DNA of 64,000 bases, taken from assembly GCA_000824785.1 (NCBI GenBank), contig CCNB01000012.1:612206-676205 (forward strand), written 5' to 3'. The notes below the pieces were generated by a model. The model searched no databases. It worked only from the letters and a program-made list of their open reading frames with translations, and had not been told where the DNA came from. The DNA is from Mesorhizobium plurifarium (GTDB lineage Bacteria; Pseudomonadota; Alphaproteobacteria; Rhizobiales; Rhizobiaceae). The position numbers and the translations under genes are program-made. Below, one piece after another: positions 7,921 to 17,959 of the stretch. Positions within the stretch are counted from its first letter, which is position 1. Every line of letters begins with the position of its first letter.

Positions 7921-8648
7921 CTAATATAGCCACGCCTAATCGCCTCCGCGACTGCCTGCACGCGGTTGGCCGCGCCCAGTTTGCTCTTGGCGTTAAGAAG
8001 ATGTTTCTCGGAAGTGTGTTCCGAGATGCCTAAAATTTGAGATATCTCCCATTCGGACTTGCCGACGGCTGCCCATTGCAGGCATTCCCGCTCGCGCGCC
8101 GTCAATTCTATGTGATCGATGACGCCGTCGGCCTTGGTGTGCAACTGCATCGCGCGACCGATCGCGTAGGTCGATGCCAGCGAGACCATCCCAAATTCCT
8201 GATCCGACAGCTCGACGGATTCGCCGCCCAGCGAGACCATGACGATCTGGCCGTCGAGCGTGACCAGCGGAAGCGCCAGGCCGTCGCGCAACTTGAACTC
8301 GCGAGCGTCGCCCATGACTTCGTCGCTGCTTTTGTCGATCACGCTGCTTTTGGAAGCATCCCGCCATTGGAACGGCGCCTGAAGCTGCTTCATATGGCTG
8401 ACCACCGGATCGTGGTCGACATAGTTGCGCGCCACATAGCGCTCCAGCCAATTGCCTGGCCAATCGCAAAGCAACACGTGTTGTTTCTGCTGGCCACGCG
8501 GCGTGCCCGGCTGCGGCACCGTTCCCGCCATCAGCGCGGTCAGGCCGAAATTCGAGGTGACGCCGAGCAGCCTCTCGCAAACCGCGGCCGCGGTGCCGGC
8601 ATGCTGCAACTGGTCTATGTATTCCAGAGTTCTGTCGAACAGGCCCAT
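7917..8648 (-). CDS. LuxR-family AHL-responsive transcription regulator
   Basis: This 243-residue regulator has an N-terminal autoinducer-binding domain (about residues 20-160, with the conserved DWPGNWLERYVARNYVDHDPV block whose Trp, Tyr and Asp residues line the ligand pocket in the family) and a C-terminal GerE-type helix-turn-helix (LTARERECLQWAAVGKSEWEI, then ISEHTSEKHLLNAKSKL). It is transcribed with luxI in the same direction. It would bind the local AHL and switch on luxI and the crotonase. The stop codon lies inside the candidate operator, so coding and control sequence overlap. Confidence 0.94.
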   Translation of the reverse strand: MGLFDRTLEYIDQLQHAGTAAAVCERLLGVTSNFGLTALMAGTVPQPGTPRGQQKQHVLLCDWPGNWLERYVARNYVDHDPVVSHMKQLQAPFQWRDASKSSVIDKSSDEVMGDAREFKLRDGLALPLVTLDGQIVMVSLGGESVELSDQEFGMVSLASTYAIGRAMQLHTKADGVIDHIELTARERECLQWAAVGKSEWEISQILGISEHTSEKHLLNAKSKLGAANRVQAVAEAIRRGYIS

Positions 8649-8883
8649 CGCAACATCTACCCCATGTTGCTTCTGCTTTTCTCGTTACCGACGATAGATG
8701 GACGAACACCCCGTCGCCATCAACCCCCACTTTGCAATCTCCTCAGCTATGCCGGCAGCTTCCCCCTTCCGGCACGCAGGTCATTTGCAAACGCGCTAAA
8801 CCATACGCCTAATTTGACCGCTTGAAATCAAAAACCGTTGTGCCTGCCCCGTTTTCATACGAAAAGCCAAGGAACGGGGACAG

Positions 8884-9750
8884 GTGCGGAGCCAAATCGT
8901 GATCTTGCGGTGGATATTTCCGGCCCTGATGTTGCTCCTGACCGGCGCGGCGGCCTTTGCCGGCGCGACTCAAGGCGCGGAGCCGCAGGTGCCGGTATTG
9001 TGGGACGCGAAGGAGCGGCTGCCGAAGCCCGACCTCGCCGCGCTGCCGCGGCTTAGATTCCTCACCACCACCGATTTTCCGCCCTTCAACTTCCTCGATG
9101 GGTCGGGCCGGCTGTCGGGATTCCACATCGATCTGGCGCGGGCGATTTGCGCGGAGCTGGGCATCGTCGAGAAATGCCAGGTCCAGGCGTTGCCGTGGAG
9201 CGAGCTGGAGGATGCCCTTCAGAAAGGCGAAGGCGAGGCGATCATCGCCGGCATCGCCGCGACGCCGGAAAGCCGCGAGAAATACGCCTTCTCGCGCTCC
9301 TACATGCAATTCCCCGCGCGCTTCATCATGCCGAAGGCGAAGGCCTTCGCCGAGCCGATCCTCGACAAGTTGCGCAGCAAGCGGGTCGGCGTCATCGGCG
9401 GCTCGGCGCATGAGAAAATGCTGCGCGACTACTTCAACACCGTGCAGGTGGTGACCTTCGACACACCGGAAGAGCTCTATGCCGATCTCAAGGCCGGCAA
9501 GATCGACGCCGCCTTCGGCGACGGCATGCGCTTCGCTTTCTGGCTGGGCGGCTCGGATGCCGGCGGCTGCTGCCGCTTCGCCGGCGGTCCGTATCTGGCG
9601 CCGGAATATCTGGGCTCGGGCATGGCGATCGCCACCCGCAAGAGCGACACCGCGCTTGCCGCCGCCTTCGACTACGCGCTGCAGGAAATCTCGATCAAGG
9701 GCACCTTCGCCGAGTTTTACCTGCGCTATTTCCCGGTCAGCTTCTTCTGA
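8884..9750 (+). CDS. Extracellular solute-binding protein, family 3
   Basis: This is a periplasmic amino-acid-type ABC-transporter binding protein. The signal peptide is visible (LRWIFPALMLLLTGAAAFAGA), followed by the family 3 start LRFLTTTDFPPFNFLDGSGRLSGFHIDLARAIC near residues 57-90 and the second-lobe blocks KRVGVIGGSAHEKMLRDY and AGKIDAAFGD. The 288-residue length is typical. The start is the GTG at 8884, with AAGGAACGGGG upstream. No permease or ATPase gene is adjacent, so it is an orphan component or a sensor-type binding protein. It diverges from luxR. The CGCCRFAGG cysteine pair near residue 235 is a small oddity. Confidence 0.87.
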   Translation: MRSQIVILRWIFPALMLLLTGAAAFAGATQGAEPQVPVLWDAKERLPKPDLAALPRLRFLTTTDFPPFNFLDGSGRLSGFHIDLARAICAELGIVEKCQVQALPWSELEDALQKGEGEAIIAGIAATPESREKYAFSRSYMQFPARFIMPKAKAFAEPILDKLRSKRVGVIGGSAHEKMLRDYFNTVQVVTFDTPEELYADLKAGKIDAAFGDGMRFAFWLGGSDAGGCCRFAGGPYLAPEYLGSGMAIATRKSDTALAAAFDYALQEISIKGTFAEFYLRYFPVSFF

Positions 9751-9769
9751 ACACGAAAGTGACACGCTG

Positions 9770-9913
9770 AGGCTTTGTCGAGATTCAGGTCAGGCCGAGT
9801 CGAAAATGGTGGGTTCCGAGAACCGGAGCGGAGCGTACTTTTCGTACGTGAGCACCGGAAGCGCAGGAACCCGCCATTTGCAGGCCGGCATCACCTGAAT
9901 ATCGACAAAGCCT
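9770..9913. repeat. Long palindromic MITE-like intergenic element
   Basis: AGGCTTTGTCGAGATTCAGG (from 9770) is mirrored by CCTGAATATCGACAAAGCCT (to 9913) with one mismatch. Inside it AAATGGTGGGTTCC (9804-9817) mirrors GGAACCCGCCATTT (9866-9879) with one mismatch, and CGTAC/GTACG (9834-9838, 9844-9848) closes the apex. The whole 144 bases could fold into one cruciform. It has no coding capacity. Its right end overlaps the stop codon of the next gene. Confidence 0.8.
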
Positions 9914-10325
9914 AGGTCAGCGTGCGCAGGCGCGCTTTCGCAGCACGCGCGATCGCGGCGACGGTCAGCGTGTCGAGATCGAGCTTGAGGCGGATGAGCT
10001 GCAGCACCCTGACCTCTTCCATGCGCATCTCGAGATCGATTGCGGCGACCTCGAAAGCGGCGGCATAAGCTGTGTCGCGCAGCCGCTCGGGCAGCGCTTC
10101 GGCGACGCGCGCCAGCACACCTTCCAGCCCGTCCTTCTCATGCAACGCCTTCTGGCAGGCCTGCGCCACCTGAACCAGCCTGTCTTGGTTGAAATCGACG
10201 AATACCGGCCAGGAGCGGACGACGTCACCGATCCGCGCCAACTCGACATCGGTCATGTCGCGATCTGAAGCCGATGTGATGACCATCAGGTGGATCAGTG
10301 CTTCGTGCGGCGTCAATGAAGGCAT
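9912..10325 (-). CDS. TerB-like (tellurite resistance TerB family) protein
   Basis: The 137-residue acidic helical protein resembles the TerB fold: an N-terminal EALIHLMVITSASDRDMTDVELARIGDVV block and a C-terminal AAFEVAAIDLEMRMEEVRVLQLIRLKLDLD block, each with acidic residues that can bind metal in the family. It has no signal peptide and should be cytoplasmic. GGAGT precedes the ATG. It stands alone, without other ter genes, so a role in tellurite resistance is not supported; the function is unknown. It diverges from lysS, and its stop codon is formed by the end of the palindromic element. Confidence 0.75.
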   Translation of the reverse strand: MPSLTPHEALIHLMVITSASDRDMTDVELARIGDVVRSWPVFVDFNQDRLVQVAQACQKALHEKDGLEGVLARVAEALPERLRDTAYAAAFEVAAIDLEMRMEEVRVLQLIRLKLDLDTLTVAAIARAAKARLRTLT

Positions 10326-10508
10326 TCAAAACTCCTGGAAGCGTTCATGTCTTTCCCCCAAACGGGATAATAGCGCTCCAACGTAGGAGCGCCATTATGG
10401 CGCCGCAAGGAAAACCACCGCAAATCGTTGACGCTCCGGCCTCGCGCGCCTAGAGACCGGTCGACAGATTTTATCCGCCGCGCAGACGGCCATGACTGGA
10501 ACTTCGAC

Positions 10509-12158
10509 ATGACGGGATCAAACATCATCGATCTCAATCCCGAGATGCTTGCCGCGGCGGCCGAGAGCAAGGCCTGGCCGTTCGAGGAAGCCAAGAAGAT
10601 CATCGCCCGCTACAAGGGCAAGGACTTTCCCGAAACCGTGCTGTTCGAGACCGGCTACGGCCCGTCCGGCCTGCCGCATATCGGCACCTTCGGCGAAGTG
10701 GCGCGCACGACCATGGTGCGGCATGCCTTCCGGGTGCTGACGCAAGACAAGGTCAAGACCAAGCTTCTGTGCTTCTCCGACGACATGGACGGCATGCGCA
10801 AGATACCGGACAACGTGCCGGACCGCGCCGCGCTCGAGCCCTATTTGCATATGCCGCTGACGGCGGTGCCCAACCCGTTCGGCGGCGACTATGCGAGCTT
10901 CGCCGACCACAACAACGCGATGCTGTGCCGCTTCCTCGACACGTTCGGCTTCGACTACGAGTTCGCAAGCGCGACGCAGTACTACAAGGCCGGCCGTTTC
11001 GACGAGGTGCTGCTGCGCGCCGCCGAACGCTATGACGAGATCATGGGCGTGATGCTGCCGACGCTCGGGCCGGAGCGCCAGGCGACCTACAGCCCGTTCC
11101 TGCCGATCTCGCCCCGGACCGGCCGCGTGCTCTACGTGCCGATGATAAATGTCGACGCCAAGGCCGGCACCATCACCTTCGACGACGAAGGCACCGAGAC
11201 GACGCTGCCGGTCACCGGCGGCCATGTGAAGCTGCAGTGGAAGCCGGATTTCGGCATGCGCTGGGCGGCGCTCGGCGTCGATTTCGAGATGTTCGGCAAG
11301 GACCACCAGACCAACGCGGCGATCTACGACCGTATCTGCAACATCCTCGGCGGACGCGCGCCGGAGCATTTCGTCTACGAGCTGTTCCTCGACGAGGAAG
11401 GCCAGAAGATCTCGAAGTCGAAGGGCAATGGGCTCACCATCGACGAATGGCTGACCTACGCGCCGACCGAGAGCCTCGGCCTCTATATGTATCAGCGGCC
11501 GCGGCAGGCGAAGAAGCTCTATTTCGACGTCATTCCGAAGGCGGTGGACGAGTATTACGCTTTCCTCGGCGCCTATCCGCGCCAGGACTGGAAGGAGCGC
11601 CTCGGCAATCCGGTCTGGCACATGCATGACGGCAACCCGCCGGCGATCGACCTGCCGGTGCCGTTCGCGCTGTTGCTCAACCTGGTCAGCGCGTCCAACG
11701 CGCATGACAAGTCGGTGCTGTGGGGCTTCATCTCGCGGCATGCGCCGGGCGTGACGCCGAAGACGCATCCGGAACTCGATCGGCTGACCGGCTATGCGAT
11801 CCGTTATTTCGACGACTTCGTGAAGCCGACCAAGGTTTTTCGCGCCGCCGACGATGTGGAGCGCGAGGCGCTGGGGAAGCTTTCCGAGGCGCTGGGCGCT
11901 CTGCCGCAAGGCGCCGACGGCGAGGCGATCCAGAACGCCGCGCTCAACGTGGCGCGCAAGATCGAGCGCTACCAGGACCATTCCAAGCAGAGCCCCGAAG
12001 GCGGGCCCGGCGTGTCGGTCGCCTTCTTCCAGATGATCTACCAGGTGCTGATCGGCCAGGAGCGCGGACCGCGCTTCGGCTCCTTCGCGGCGCTCTACGG
12101 CATCGCCGAGACGCGCGCGCTCATTGAGCGGGCTCTGGCTGGTCAGTTGGCGGCGTAA
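10509..12158 (+). CDS. lysS: Lysyl-tRNA synthetase, class I
   Basis: This enzyme charges tRNA-Lys in the cytoplasm. It is the archaeal-type class I form that most alphaproteobacteria use in place of the class II enzyme. The 549 residues contain the class I signatures: [13 protein letters not shown] with HIG at 57-59, and [10 protein letters not shown] near residues 300-309 in place of KMSKS. The C-terminal helical anticodon-binding part follows. I chose the ATG at 10509, as [12 protein letters not shown] is the family-like start; a longer frame from 10428 has no family support. The last 38 bases overlap the convergent nuclease-like gene. Confidence 0.94.
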   Translation: MTGSNIIDLNPEMLAAAAESKAWPFEEAKKIIARYKGKDFPETVLFETGYGPSGLPHIGTFGEVARTTMVRHAFRVLTQDKVKTKLLCFSDDMDGMRKIPDNVPDRAALEPYLHMPLTAVPNPFGGDYASFADHNNAMLCRFLDTFGFDYEFASATQYYKAGRFDEVLLRAAERYDEIMGVMLPTLGPERQATYSPFLPISPRTGRVLYVPMINVDAKAGTITFDDEGTETTLPVTGGHVKLQWKPDFGMRWAALGVDFEMFGKDHQTNAAIYDRICNILGGRAPEHFVYELFLDEEGQKISKSKGNGLTIDEWLTYAPTESLGLYMYQRPRQAKKLYFDVIPKAVDEYYAFLGAYPRQDWKERLGNPVWHMHDGNPPAIDLPVPFALLLNLVSASNAHDKSVLWGFISRHAPGVTPKTHPELDRLTGYAIRYFDDFVKPTKVFRAADDVEREALGKLSEALGALPQGADGEAIQNAALNVARKIERYQDHSKQSPEGGPGVSVAFFQMIYQVLIGQERGPRFGSFAALYGIAETRALIERALAGQLAA

Positions 12159-13011
12159 CGGCGCCGCCATCGGCCGGCAGGATCGAATCCGGCGCCACCG
12201 GCGCCGTCCCTGACGCCGCCGGCAGCGCAGGCAAGCCGTCAAGCTTCGGCGCCGGGCCGAAAATGCCCTTCCTGGCGGTGCGGGCCTTGTTCTCGGCCTC
12301 GACATAGGGACCACCCTGCGCGGCGCGCGCCCAGCCGTTCTCGACCAGCCACTGGCCGATGTCCTGATTGCCGATATGGCATTCGGCGGAAATGGTGTCG
12401 CGACCGCCCTCGGGCGGCACGGTGCAGGCGACCGCCCGGCCACGCAGGAAGGCGCGGAAGGCTGTCCTGGCGCGCGCCCCGCAGGCCCAGCTCTTACCCG
12501 CGTCGCTGCAGGTTTCGTCGGCCTTGACGACATCCACGCCGGACACCGCGACCGCATAGCCCTTCGCCTCGATCAGCCCGGCGGCGGCGGCGACCGGCTG
12601 GAACAGCTTAGTGCCGTTCCAGTCGTCCGGCATTTTCAACTTGGGCGGCTTGGGCGGCCCGGCCAGCGCCAGATCGCTGAGCGGCGCGCGCGGCTCCACC
12701 CGTTCGAGTTCCTGGTCCGACGGCTCCGGCGGCGCCACGACGTCGGGATCGATGGCTCTCGAATGAACGGCGGGCTTCGGCGGCGGCGGAGCGTCGGGCG
12801 CGGGAATAGCCGAGGTCGCCGGCTCTTGCGCTGCATCGGAATCGGAAGCGGAAAGGGTATCGTTGCCTGTGGGAAGCGCATCGGCGATGGGATCGATCTG
12901 ATCGACCGTGACGACGCTTTCGTGGCCCTTGACCGTGTGTCCGCCGGCAACGACAAGCGCCGCCATGACCGGAACCGCCAGGACTGCCAGAACTGTTTGA
13001 AGAAGCCGCAC
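12121..13011 (-). CDS. Thermonuclease (SNase-like) family exported protein
   Basis: The protein starts with a hydrophobic signal or anchor ([22 protein letters not shown]), then a proline-rich linker of about 130 residues, then an SNase-like OB-fold domain: [42 protein letters not shown], and the terminal [14 protein letters not shown]. The classical catalytic residues of staphylococcal nuclease are only partly recognisable, so nuclease activity is uncertain. The GTG at 13011, ten bases after the stop of the S24 regulator gene, gives 296 residues and places both in one operon. The 3' end overlaps lysS on the other strand by 38 bases. Confidence 0.78.
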   Translation of the reverse strand: MRLLQTVLAVLAVPVMAALVVAGGHTVKGHESVVTVDQIDPIADALPTGNDTLSASDSDAAQEPATSAIPAPDAPPPPKPAVHSRAIDPDVVAPPEPSDQELERVEPRAPLSDLALAGPPKPPKLKMPDDWNGTKLFQPVAAAAGLIEAKGYAVAVSGVDVVKADETCSDAGKSWACGARARTAFRAFLRGRAVACTVPPEGGRDTISAECHIGNQDIGQWLVENGWARAAQGGPYVEAENKARTARKGIFGPAPKLDGLPALPAASGTAPVAPDSILPADGGAVTPPTDQPEPAQ

Positions 13012-13021
13012 CGGTCCCGGC

Positions 13022-13663
13022 CTACTGGCTTGCCCAGACGATGCGCGCCATCCATTCGATATCGCGCGTCGGGATGTCACGGTCCGGGTGGGCGGGGTTG
13101 AGCGAGACCAGCACGATCGATTTCACCGTTTGCCGGTCGAGCACCTTGGCCATCACCTCGCCGGCGGTCGTTTTGACGACAACACGGTCGCCCTTGCGCG
13201 TCGGCGCGCCCGGTTCGACGATCAGCACGTCGCCATTGCGGTAGAGCGGCAACATGGAATCGCCCTGCACCTGCAGCGCGTAGGACGTCTCGGTCGCCCG
13301 TGCCGGAAGCTCGACCAGATCCCAGCCCTGCCCCGCCGGATAGCCGGCATCGTCGAAGAACCCCCCCGCGCCTGCCTGGGCGAAGCCAAGCAACGGTACG
13401 GCGCGACGCTGGTGGGCGGCGGAGACGCCGCCGCGTCCTTCGACCAGTCCTGTGAATTCCTCCAGCGAAGCGCCGGTGGCCTCGATGATCTTGGCCAGCG
13501 ATTCCGTCGAGGGCCAGCGCGGCCGGCCGTCGGACGACAGCCGCTTCGACTTGTTGAAGGCTGTCGAATCAAGGCCCGCGCGCCGGGCAAGTCCGGAAGC
13601 CGATAGCGAATAGCGCTCAGCGAGAGCATCGATTGCGGCCCATACGCGGTCGTGTGAGAGCAC
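13022..13663 (-). CDS. S24-family (LexA-like) repressor with helix-turn-helix
   Basis: The 213-residue regulator has an N-terminal helix-turn-helix of the XRE type (LSASGLARRAGLDSTAFNKSKR near residues 19-41) and a C-terminal peptidase S24 domain. The catalytic pair of the family is visible: Ser136 in GDSMLP and Lys173 in GEVMAKVL. An AGAG stretch near residue 97-100 could be a cleavage site but I cannot confirm self-cleavage. The GTG start at 13663 follows AAGGAG at a good distance. It is not LexA itself, which has a winged helix of different sequence. It is upstream of, and co-transcribed with, the SNase-like gene. Confidence 0.86.
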   Translation of the reverse strand: MLSHDRVWAAIDALAERYSLSASGLARRAGLDSTAFNKSKRLSSDGRPRWPSTESLAKIIEATGASLEEFTGLVEGRGGVSAAHQRRAVPLLGFAQAGAGGFFDDAGYPAGQGWDLVELPARATETSYALQVQGDSMLPLYRNGDVLIVEPGAPTRKGDRVVVKTTAGEVMAKVLDRQTVKSIVLVSLNPAHPDRDIPTRDIEWMARIVWASQ

Positions 13664-13932
13664 GCGCGCACTCCTTCAAACAGGAAAAAATGCCTCAAGC
13701 CTGTCTAGCGCGCAGTCACGTCCTTGTCCACCGGCGCTGCCGGCGGATCGTTAAGAATGCTCCACGAGCCTCGTTTGGACGCGCCCCTATCCGATCCCGG
13801 CCAAGGCCTTCGGCAGGCTCTTCCTGGGTTCCTCAGCATCCCAGGCGGGAGGCCGTCGCCTTCGACGATGAATGATGATCTTTTCGGATAAAGTGGCCGA
13901 TTTCCGGCAAGTCGGTCTGAGCCGAGGCGCGA

Positions 13933-14475
13933 TCAGGCCGCTTTGGCCTGTTCGCGCAAATTCCGGTGCGACACCATGAAGGCCCGCTCGGCTTCGGTCG
14001 GCGGGCGTGGACTGGTGGCATGGCCGAGCGCCGAGACGACCTCGTCGATGTGGAGGAAGCGGCGGCCCCTGCGGTCATAGACGCCGCCCGTGGTCAGGAT
14101 CAGCGCCGCCGTCTCGCCATTGTCGAGGACAAAGCGGTGCCTGCCGATGACGGACGTGCCATCCCAGGTCTCGATCGACGACACGACCTCGAAGCGGCGC
14201 CACAGCCTGATCTCACGCACATAGGCGACCTGCAGCCCGCCGATCATCGGCGCCCAGCCGTTCTTGCGTGCCAGCGCGATCAACCCGATACGCAGGAAGA
14301 TGTCGATGCGGCCAAGGTCGGCCAGCATCATGTAGCGCGCATTGTTGAGATGCAGGTTGAAATCGATGTCGATCGGCAGGCAGCGAAAAGCGAGCCGGCT
14401 TTCCTCGCCGACCCGATAAGGGCCACGGCTCGACGCCGTGGCCATGGTGCGGGCCATTCGCCCCCAGACATACAT
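13933..14475 (-). CDS. Acyl-CoA thioesterase-like protein (hot-dog fold)
   Basis: The 180-residue protein resembles hot-dog fold thioesterases of the 4-hydroxybenzoyl-CoA thioesterase/THEM6 type, with the conserved IDIDFNLHLNNARYMMLADLGRID block near residues 36-59; in this family an aspartate or asparagine in the DxNxHxNN region serves catalysis. Such enzymes release free acid and CoA. It is the last gene of the fad unit, nine bases after the FadB-type gene, so it would act on acyl-CoA in the same pathway. Downstream, 13664-13932 holds no recognisable gene or motif. Confidence 0.83.
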   Translation of the reverse strand: MYVWGRMARTMATASSRGPYRVGEESRLAFRCLPIDIDFNLHLNNARYMMLADLGRIDIFLRIGLIALARKNGWAPMIGGLQVAYVREIRLWRRFEVVSSIETWDGTSVIGRHRFVLDNGETAALILTTGGVYDRRGRRFLHIDEVVSALGHATSPRPPTEAERAFMVSHRNLREQAKAA

Positions 14476-14484
14476 GCTGGTTCG

Positions 14485-16704
14485 TCAGGCCGCCTCTCTT
14501 ACCTCGCCCTTCTGGTAAGGATCGAAGCGCTGGTAGAAGGTCTCGCCCTTCTCGGCCATATCGAGCAGAAGCTTCGGCGCCTTGAATTCGGCGCCATATT
14601 TCTTCTGCAGGCCCTTGGCGATCTTAACGAAGCGCTTGGCGCCGATGCCGTCGATGTAGGACAGGGCGCCGCCGGTGAAGGGCGCGAAGCCAAAGGCGAG
14701 GATCGAGCCGACATCGGCCTCGCGCGGATCGGTGACGATGCCTTCTTCCATCACGCGCGCCGCTTCCAGCGCGATGGTGACCAGCAGGCGCTGCTTCAGT
14801 TCCTCATAGTCGACCTTTTCGGGCCTCAACTGCGGGTAGAGATCTTTCAGGCCCGGCCACAGCTTCTTCTTCGCGGGCTTGGCCGGATAGTCGTAGAAAC
14901 CCTTGCCGTTCTTGCGGCCGAAGCGGCCATGCGTGTCGACCATGGTGTTGATCAGCGCCATCTGCTTCGGATCGACCGCCTTGTCGCCAAGATCCCTGAT
15001 GGTCTGCTTCATGATCTTCTGGGCAAGGTCGACGGCCGTCTCGTCGGTCAGCGCGAGCGGACCGACCGGCATGCCGGCGGCCTTGGCGGCGTTCTCGATC
15101 ATCGGCGCCGGAACGCCCTCGATCAGCATCTTGTAGGCTTCCGACATGTAGCGCAGCACGCAGCGGTTGACGTAGAAGCCGCGCGTGTCGTTGACGACGA
15201 TCGGCGTCTTCTTGATGGCGCGCACGAAGTCGAACGCGACGGCCAAGGCCTTGTCGCCGGTCTTCTTGCCGAGGATGATCTCGACCAGCATCATCTTGTC
15301 GACCGGTGAGAAGAAGTGGATGCCGATGAAGTTCCTCGGCCGCGCCGAATTCTTCGCCAGCGCCGTGATGGGAATCGTCGAGGTGTTGGAAGCGAAGATC
15401 GCCGACGACTTCAGCACCGCTTCTGACTTCTCGGTGGCGTCCTTCTTCACGCCCGAATCCTCGAAGACCGCCTCGACGACGAGGTCGCAGCCGGCAAGGT
15501 CGGCATAGTCCGCCGTCGGGGTGATCAGCGACAGGAGCTTGTCCTTGTCTTCCGGCTTGGCGCGGCCCTTCTTGACCTGATCGGCCATCAGGCTGTCGGA
15601 ATGCGCCTTGCCCTTCTCGGCCGATGGCAGGTCGCGGTCGAGCAGCACCACCGGAATGCCGGCTTTTGCCGTGACATAGGCGATGCCGGCGCCCATGAAG
15701 CCGGCGCCGAGAATGCCGATCTTCTTGAACTTGGTCTCCGGCACGTCGGCCGGGCGGCGCGCGCCCTTGTTCAGCTCCTGCAGTGACAGAAACAGCGAGC
15801 GGATCATCGCCGCCGCTTCCTTCGATTGCATGATCTCGGTGAAATAGCGCTGCTCGATCCGGAGCGCGGTATCGAACGGCACCAGCAGGCCTTCATAGAC
15901 GCACTTCAGGATCGCGGCGGCGGCTGGGTAATTGCCGTAGGTTTCGCGGCGCAGGATGGCGATGGCCGGTGGCCAGAGATTGGCGCCGGCGGCCGAATAG
16001 ATCGGGCCGCCCGGCAGCTTGAAGCCCTTCTCGTCCCAAGGCGCCACCGGCTTCAGGCCGTTTTTGATCATCGCCTTGGCGGTCTCGACAAGCTTTTTCG
16101 GCTCCGCGATCTCATGGATCAGGCCCATCGCCTTCGCCTTTTGCGGCGTCAGGTTCTGGCCGGAGGTCAGCATCTGCAGCGCCTGCTGCTGATCGGTCAG
16201 CCGCGGCACGCGCTGGGTGCCGCCGGCGCCGGGGAAGATGCCGATCTTCACCTCGGGCAGCGCCATCTTCACCTTGTCGCTGTCGGCGGCGACACGGCCA
16301 TGGCAGGCGAGCGACATCTCGAAGGCGCCGCCCATGCAGGTGCCGTTGATCGCCGACACCCAAGGCTTGCCGGAAGTTTCGATCTTGCGGAACAGGCCGG
16401 TCATGTAACCGGCATTCTCGAACAACGCCCTGGTCGCCTTGTCGAGGTCCTTCTCCTTGTCGGCGGCGAAGGTCGCCAGCATCTTCTGCAGCATGGTGAT
16501 GTCGGCGCCGCCGGAGAAGGAGTCCTTGCCGGAGGTAATGACCACACCCTTGATGGCGGCATCGGCGATCACCTTCTCGACGATGGCGTTCAACTCGCGC
16601 ATCACCTCCTCGGTGAAGACATTCATCGAGCGGTCCGGCATGTTCCAGGTGACCAGAGCAATGCCGTCGGCGTCCACGTCGAGGGTGAAATTGGTGTAGC
16701 TCAT
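14485..16704 (-). CDS. fadB: Multifunctional fatty-acid oxidation enzyme (enoyl-CoA hydratase / 3-hydroxyacyl-CoA dehydrogenase)
   Basis: The enzyme hydrates trans-2-enoyl-CoA and oxidises the 3-hydroxyacyl-CoA product with NAD. The 739 residues hold an N-terminal crotonase domain with [22 protein letters not shown] and a canonical [17 protein letters not shown], then a Rossmann domain from the dinucleotide motif [10 protein letters not shown] near residue 331, and C-terminal dehydrogenase domains with [14 protein letters not shown] and [12 protein letters not shown]. It could equally be called fadJ. GGGAGAG precedes the ATG. Thirteen bases separate it from the thiolase gene upstream, so the pair resembles the FadAB complex. 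Confidence 0.95.
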   Translation of the reverse strand: MSYTNFTLDVDADGIALVTWNMPDRSMNVFTEEVMRELNAIVEKVIADAAIKGVVITSGKDSFSGGADITMLQKMLATFAADKEKDLDKATRALFENAGYMTGLFRKIETSGKPWVSAINGTCMGGAFEMSLACHGRVAADSDKVKMALPEVKIGIFPGAGGTQRVPRLTDQQQALQMLTSGQNLTPQKAKAMGLIHEIAEPKKLVETAKAMIKNGLKPVAPWDEKGFKLPGGPIYSAAGANLWPPAIAILRRETYGNYPAAAAILKCVYEGLLVPFDTALRIEQRYFTEIMQSKEAAAMIRSLFLSLQELNKGARRPADVPETKFKKIGILGAGFMGAGIAYVTAKAGIPVVLLDRDLPSAEKGKAHSDSLMADQVKKGRAKPEDKDKLLSLITPTADYADLAGCDLVVEAVFEDSGVKKDATEKSEAVLKSSAIFASNTSTIPITALAKNSARPRNFIGIHFFSPVDKMMLVEIILGKKTGDKALAVAFDFVRAIKKTPIVVNDTRGFYVNRCVLRYMSEAYKMLIEGVPAPMIENAAKAAGMPVGPLALTDETAVDLAQKIMKQTIRDLGDKAVDPKQMALINTMVDTHGRFGRKNGKGFYDYPAKPAKKKLWPGLKDLYPQLRPEKVDYEELKQRLLVTIALEAARVMEEGIVTDPREADVGSILAFGFAPFTGGALSYIDGIGAKRFVKIAKGLQKKYGAEFKAPKLLLDMAEKGETFYQRFDPYQKGEVREAA

Positions 16705-16717
16705 CTTCTTCTCTCCC

Positions 16718-17926
16718 TCAGACGCGTTCGATGATGGTGGCGGTGCCCATGCCGGCGCCGATGCAGAGCGTGACCAGCGCGGTGTTCAAGTCGCGGCGCT
16801 CCAGCTCGTCCAGCACCGTGCCCAGGATCATCGCGCCGGTGGCGCCCAGCGGATGGCCCATGGCGATGGCGCCGCCATTGACGTTGATCCTGTCATGCGG
16901 GATGTCGAAGGCCTGCATGTAGCGCAGCACGACGGAGGCGAAGGCCTCGTTGAGCTCGAACAGGTCGATGTCCGACAGCTTCATCTTGGCGCGCTTCAGA
17001 AGCTTCTCGGTGACGTCGACCGGGCCGGTCAGCATCAGCACCGGTTCGGAACCGATATTGGCAAAGGCGCGGATGCGCGCGCGGGGCCTCAGCCCCATCG
17101 CCTTGCCGGCCTTCTTGGAGCCCAGCAGCACGGCGGCGGCGCCATCGACGATGCCCGACGAATTGCCGGCGTGATGGACGTGGTTGACCTCCTCGACCTC
17201 CGGATGCTTCTGCACGGCGACCGCGTCGAAGCCGCCCATCTCGCCTGGCATGACGAAGGATGGATTGAGCGAGGCGAGCGACTGCATGTCAGTCGAAGGC
17301 CGCATGTGCTCGTCATGGTCGAGAATGGTGAGACCGTTCTGGTCCTTGATCGGGATCACCGACTTCTTGAATCGCCCCTCATCCCAAGCCTTGGCGGCGC
17401 GCTTCTGGCTCTCGACGGCATAGGCGTCGACGTCGTCACGGGAAAACCCGTATTTGGTGGCGATCAGGTCGGCCGAGATGCCCTGCGGCACGAACCAGCC
17501 GGGCAGGCCGACCGAGGGATCCATGAACCAGGCGCCGCCGGACATGCCCATGCCGACGCGCGACATCGATTCGACGCCGCCGGCGATGACGATCTCATCC
17601 GCGCCTTGCGCGATCTTGGCGGCGCCGAAATTGATGGCGTCGAGACCCGAGGCGCAGAAGCGCGAGATCTGCATGCCGGGCGCTTTGGTGTCGTAGCCGG
17701 CCTCGAAGGCGGCGGCGCGCGGAATGACCGCGCCCGCCTCGCCGACGGGATCGACGCAACCGAAGATGATGTCGTCGACAGTGCCGGTGTCGAGCCCGTT
17801 GCGGTCGCGCAGCGCCTCGAGCGTCTTCGCGGCGAGCCGCACCGCCGGCACCTCATGCAGCGCGCCATCCTTCTTGCCCCTGCCGCGCGGCGTGCGCACG
17901 GTGTCGTAGACGTAAGCCTCAGTCAT
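16718..17926 (-). CDS. fadA: Acetyl-CoA C-acyltransferase (thiolase)
   Basis: This thiolase cleaves 3-ketoacyl-CoA with CoA in the last beta-oxidation step. The 402 residues carry the acyl-accepting Cys91 in [13 protein letters not shown], the block [18 protein letters not shown] with its catalytic His, and the C-terminal [13 protein letters not shown] with the second catalytic Cys. It lies between the acyl-CoA dehydrogenase and fadB-type genes on the same strand, which favours a degradative rather than a biosynthetic thiolase. Confidence 0.94.
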   Translation of the reverse strand: MTEAYVYDTVRTPRGRGKKDGALHEVPAVRLAAKTLEALRDRNGLDTGTVDDIIFGCVDPVGEAGAVIPRAAAFEAGYDTKAPGMQISRFCASGLDAINFGAAKIAQGADEIVIAGGVESMSRVGMGMSGGAWFMDPSVGLPGWFVPQGISADLIATKYGFSRDDVDAYAVESQKRAAKAWDEGRFKKSVIPIKDQNGLTILDHDEHMRPSTDMQSLASLNPSFVMPGEMGGFDAVAVQKHPEVEEVNHVHHAGNSSGIVDGAAAVLLGSKKAGKAMGLRPRARIRAFANIGSEPVLMLTGPVDVTEKLLKRAKMKLSDIDLFELNEAFASVVLRYMQAFDIPHDRINVNGGAIAMGHPLGATGAMILGTVLDELERRDLNTALVTLCIGAGMGTATIIERV

Positions 17927-17959
17927 TTTCGTGCTCCTTGGCTTTGCCGGCCGCGGCGC

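Noticed and set aside
13664-13932. Small gene in the 269-base gap between the S24 repressor and thioesterase genes
   Set aside because: An 80-codon frame is open there but has no motif, no ribosome site and an arginine/serine-rich composition typical of non-coding GC-rich DNA.
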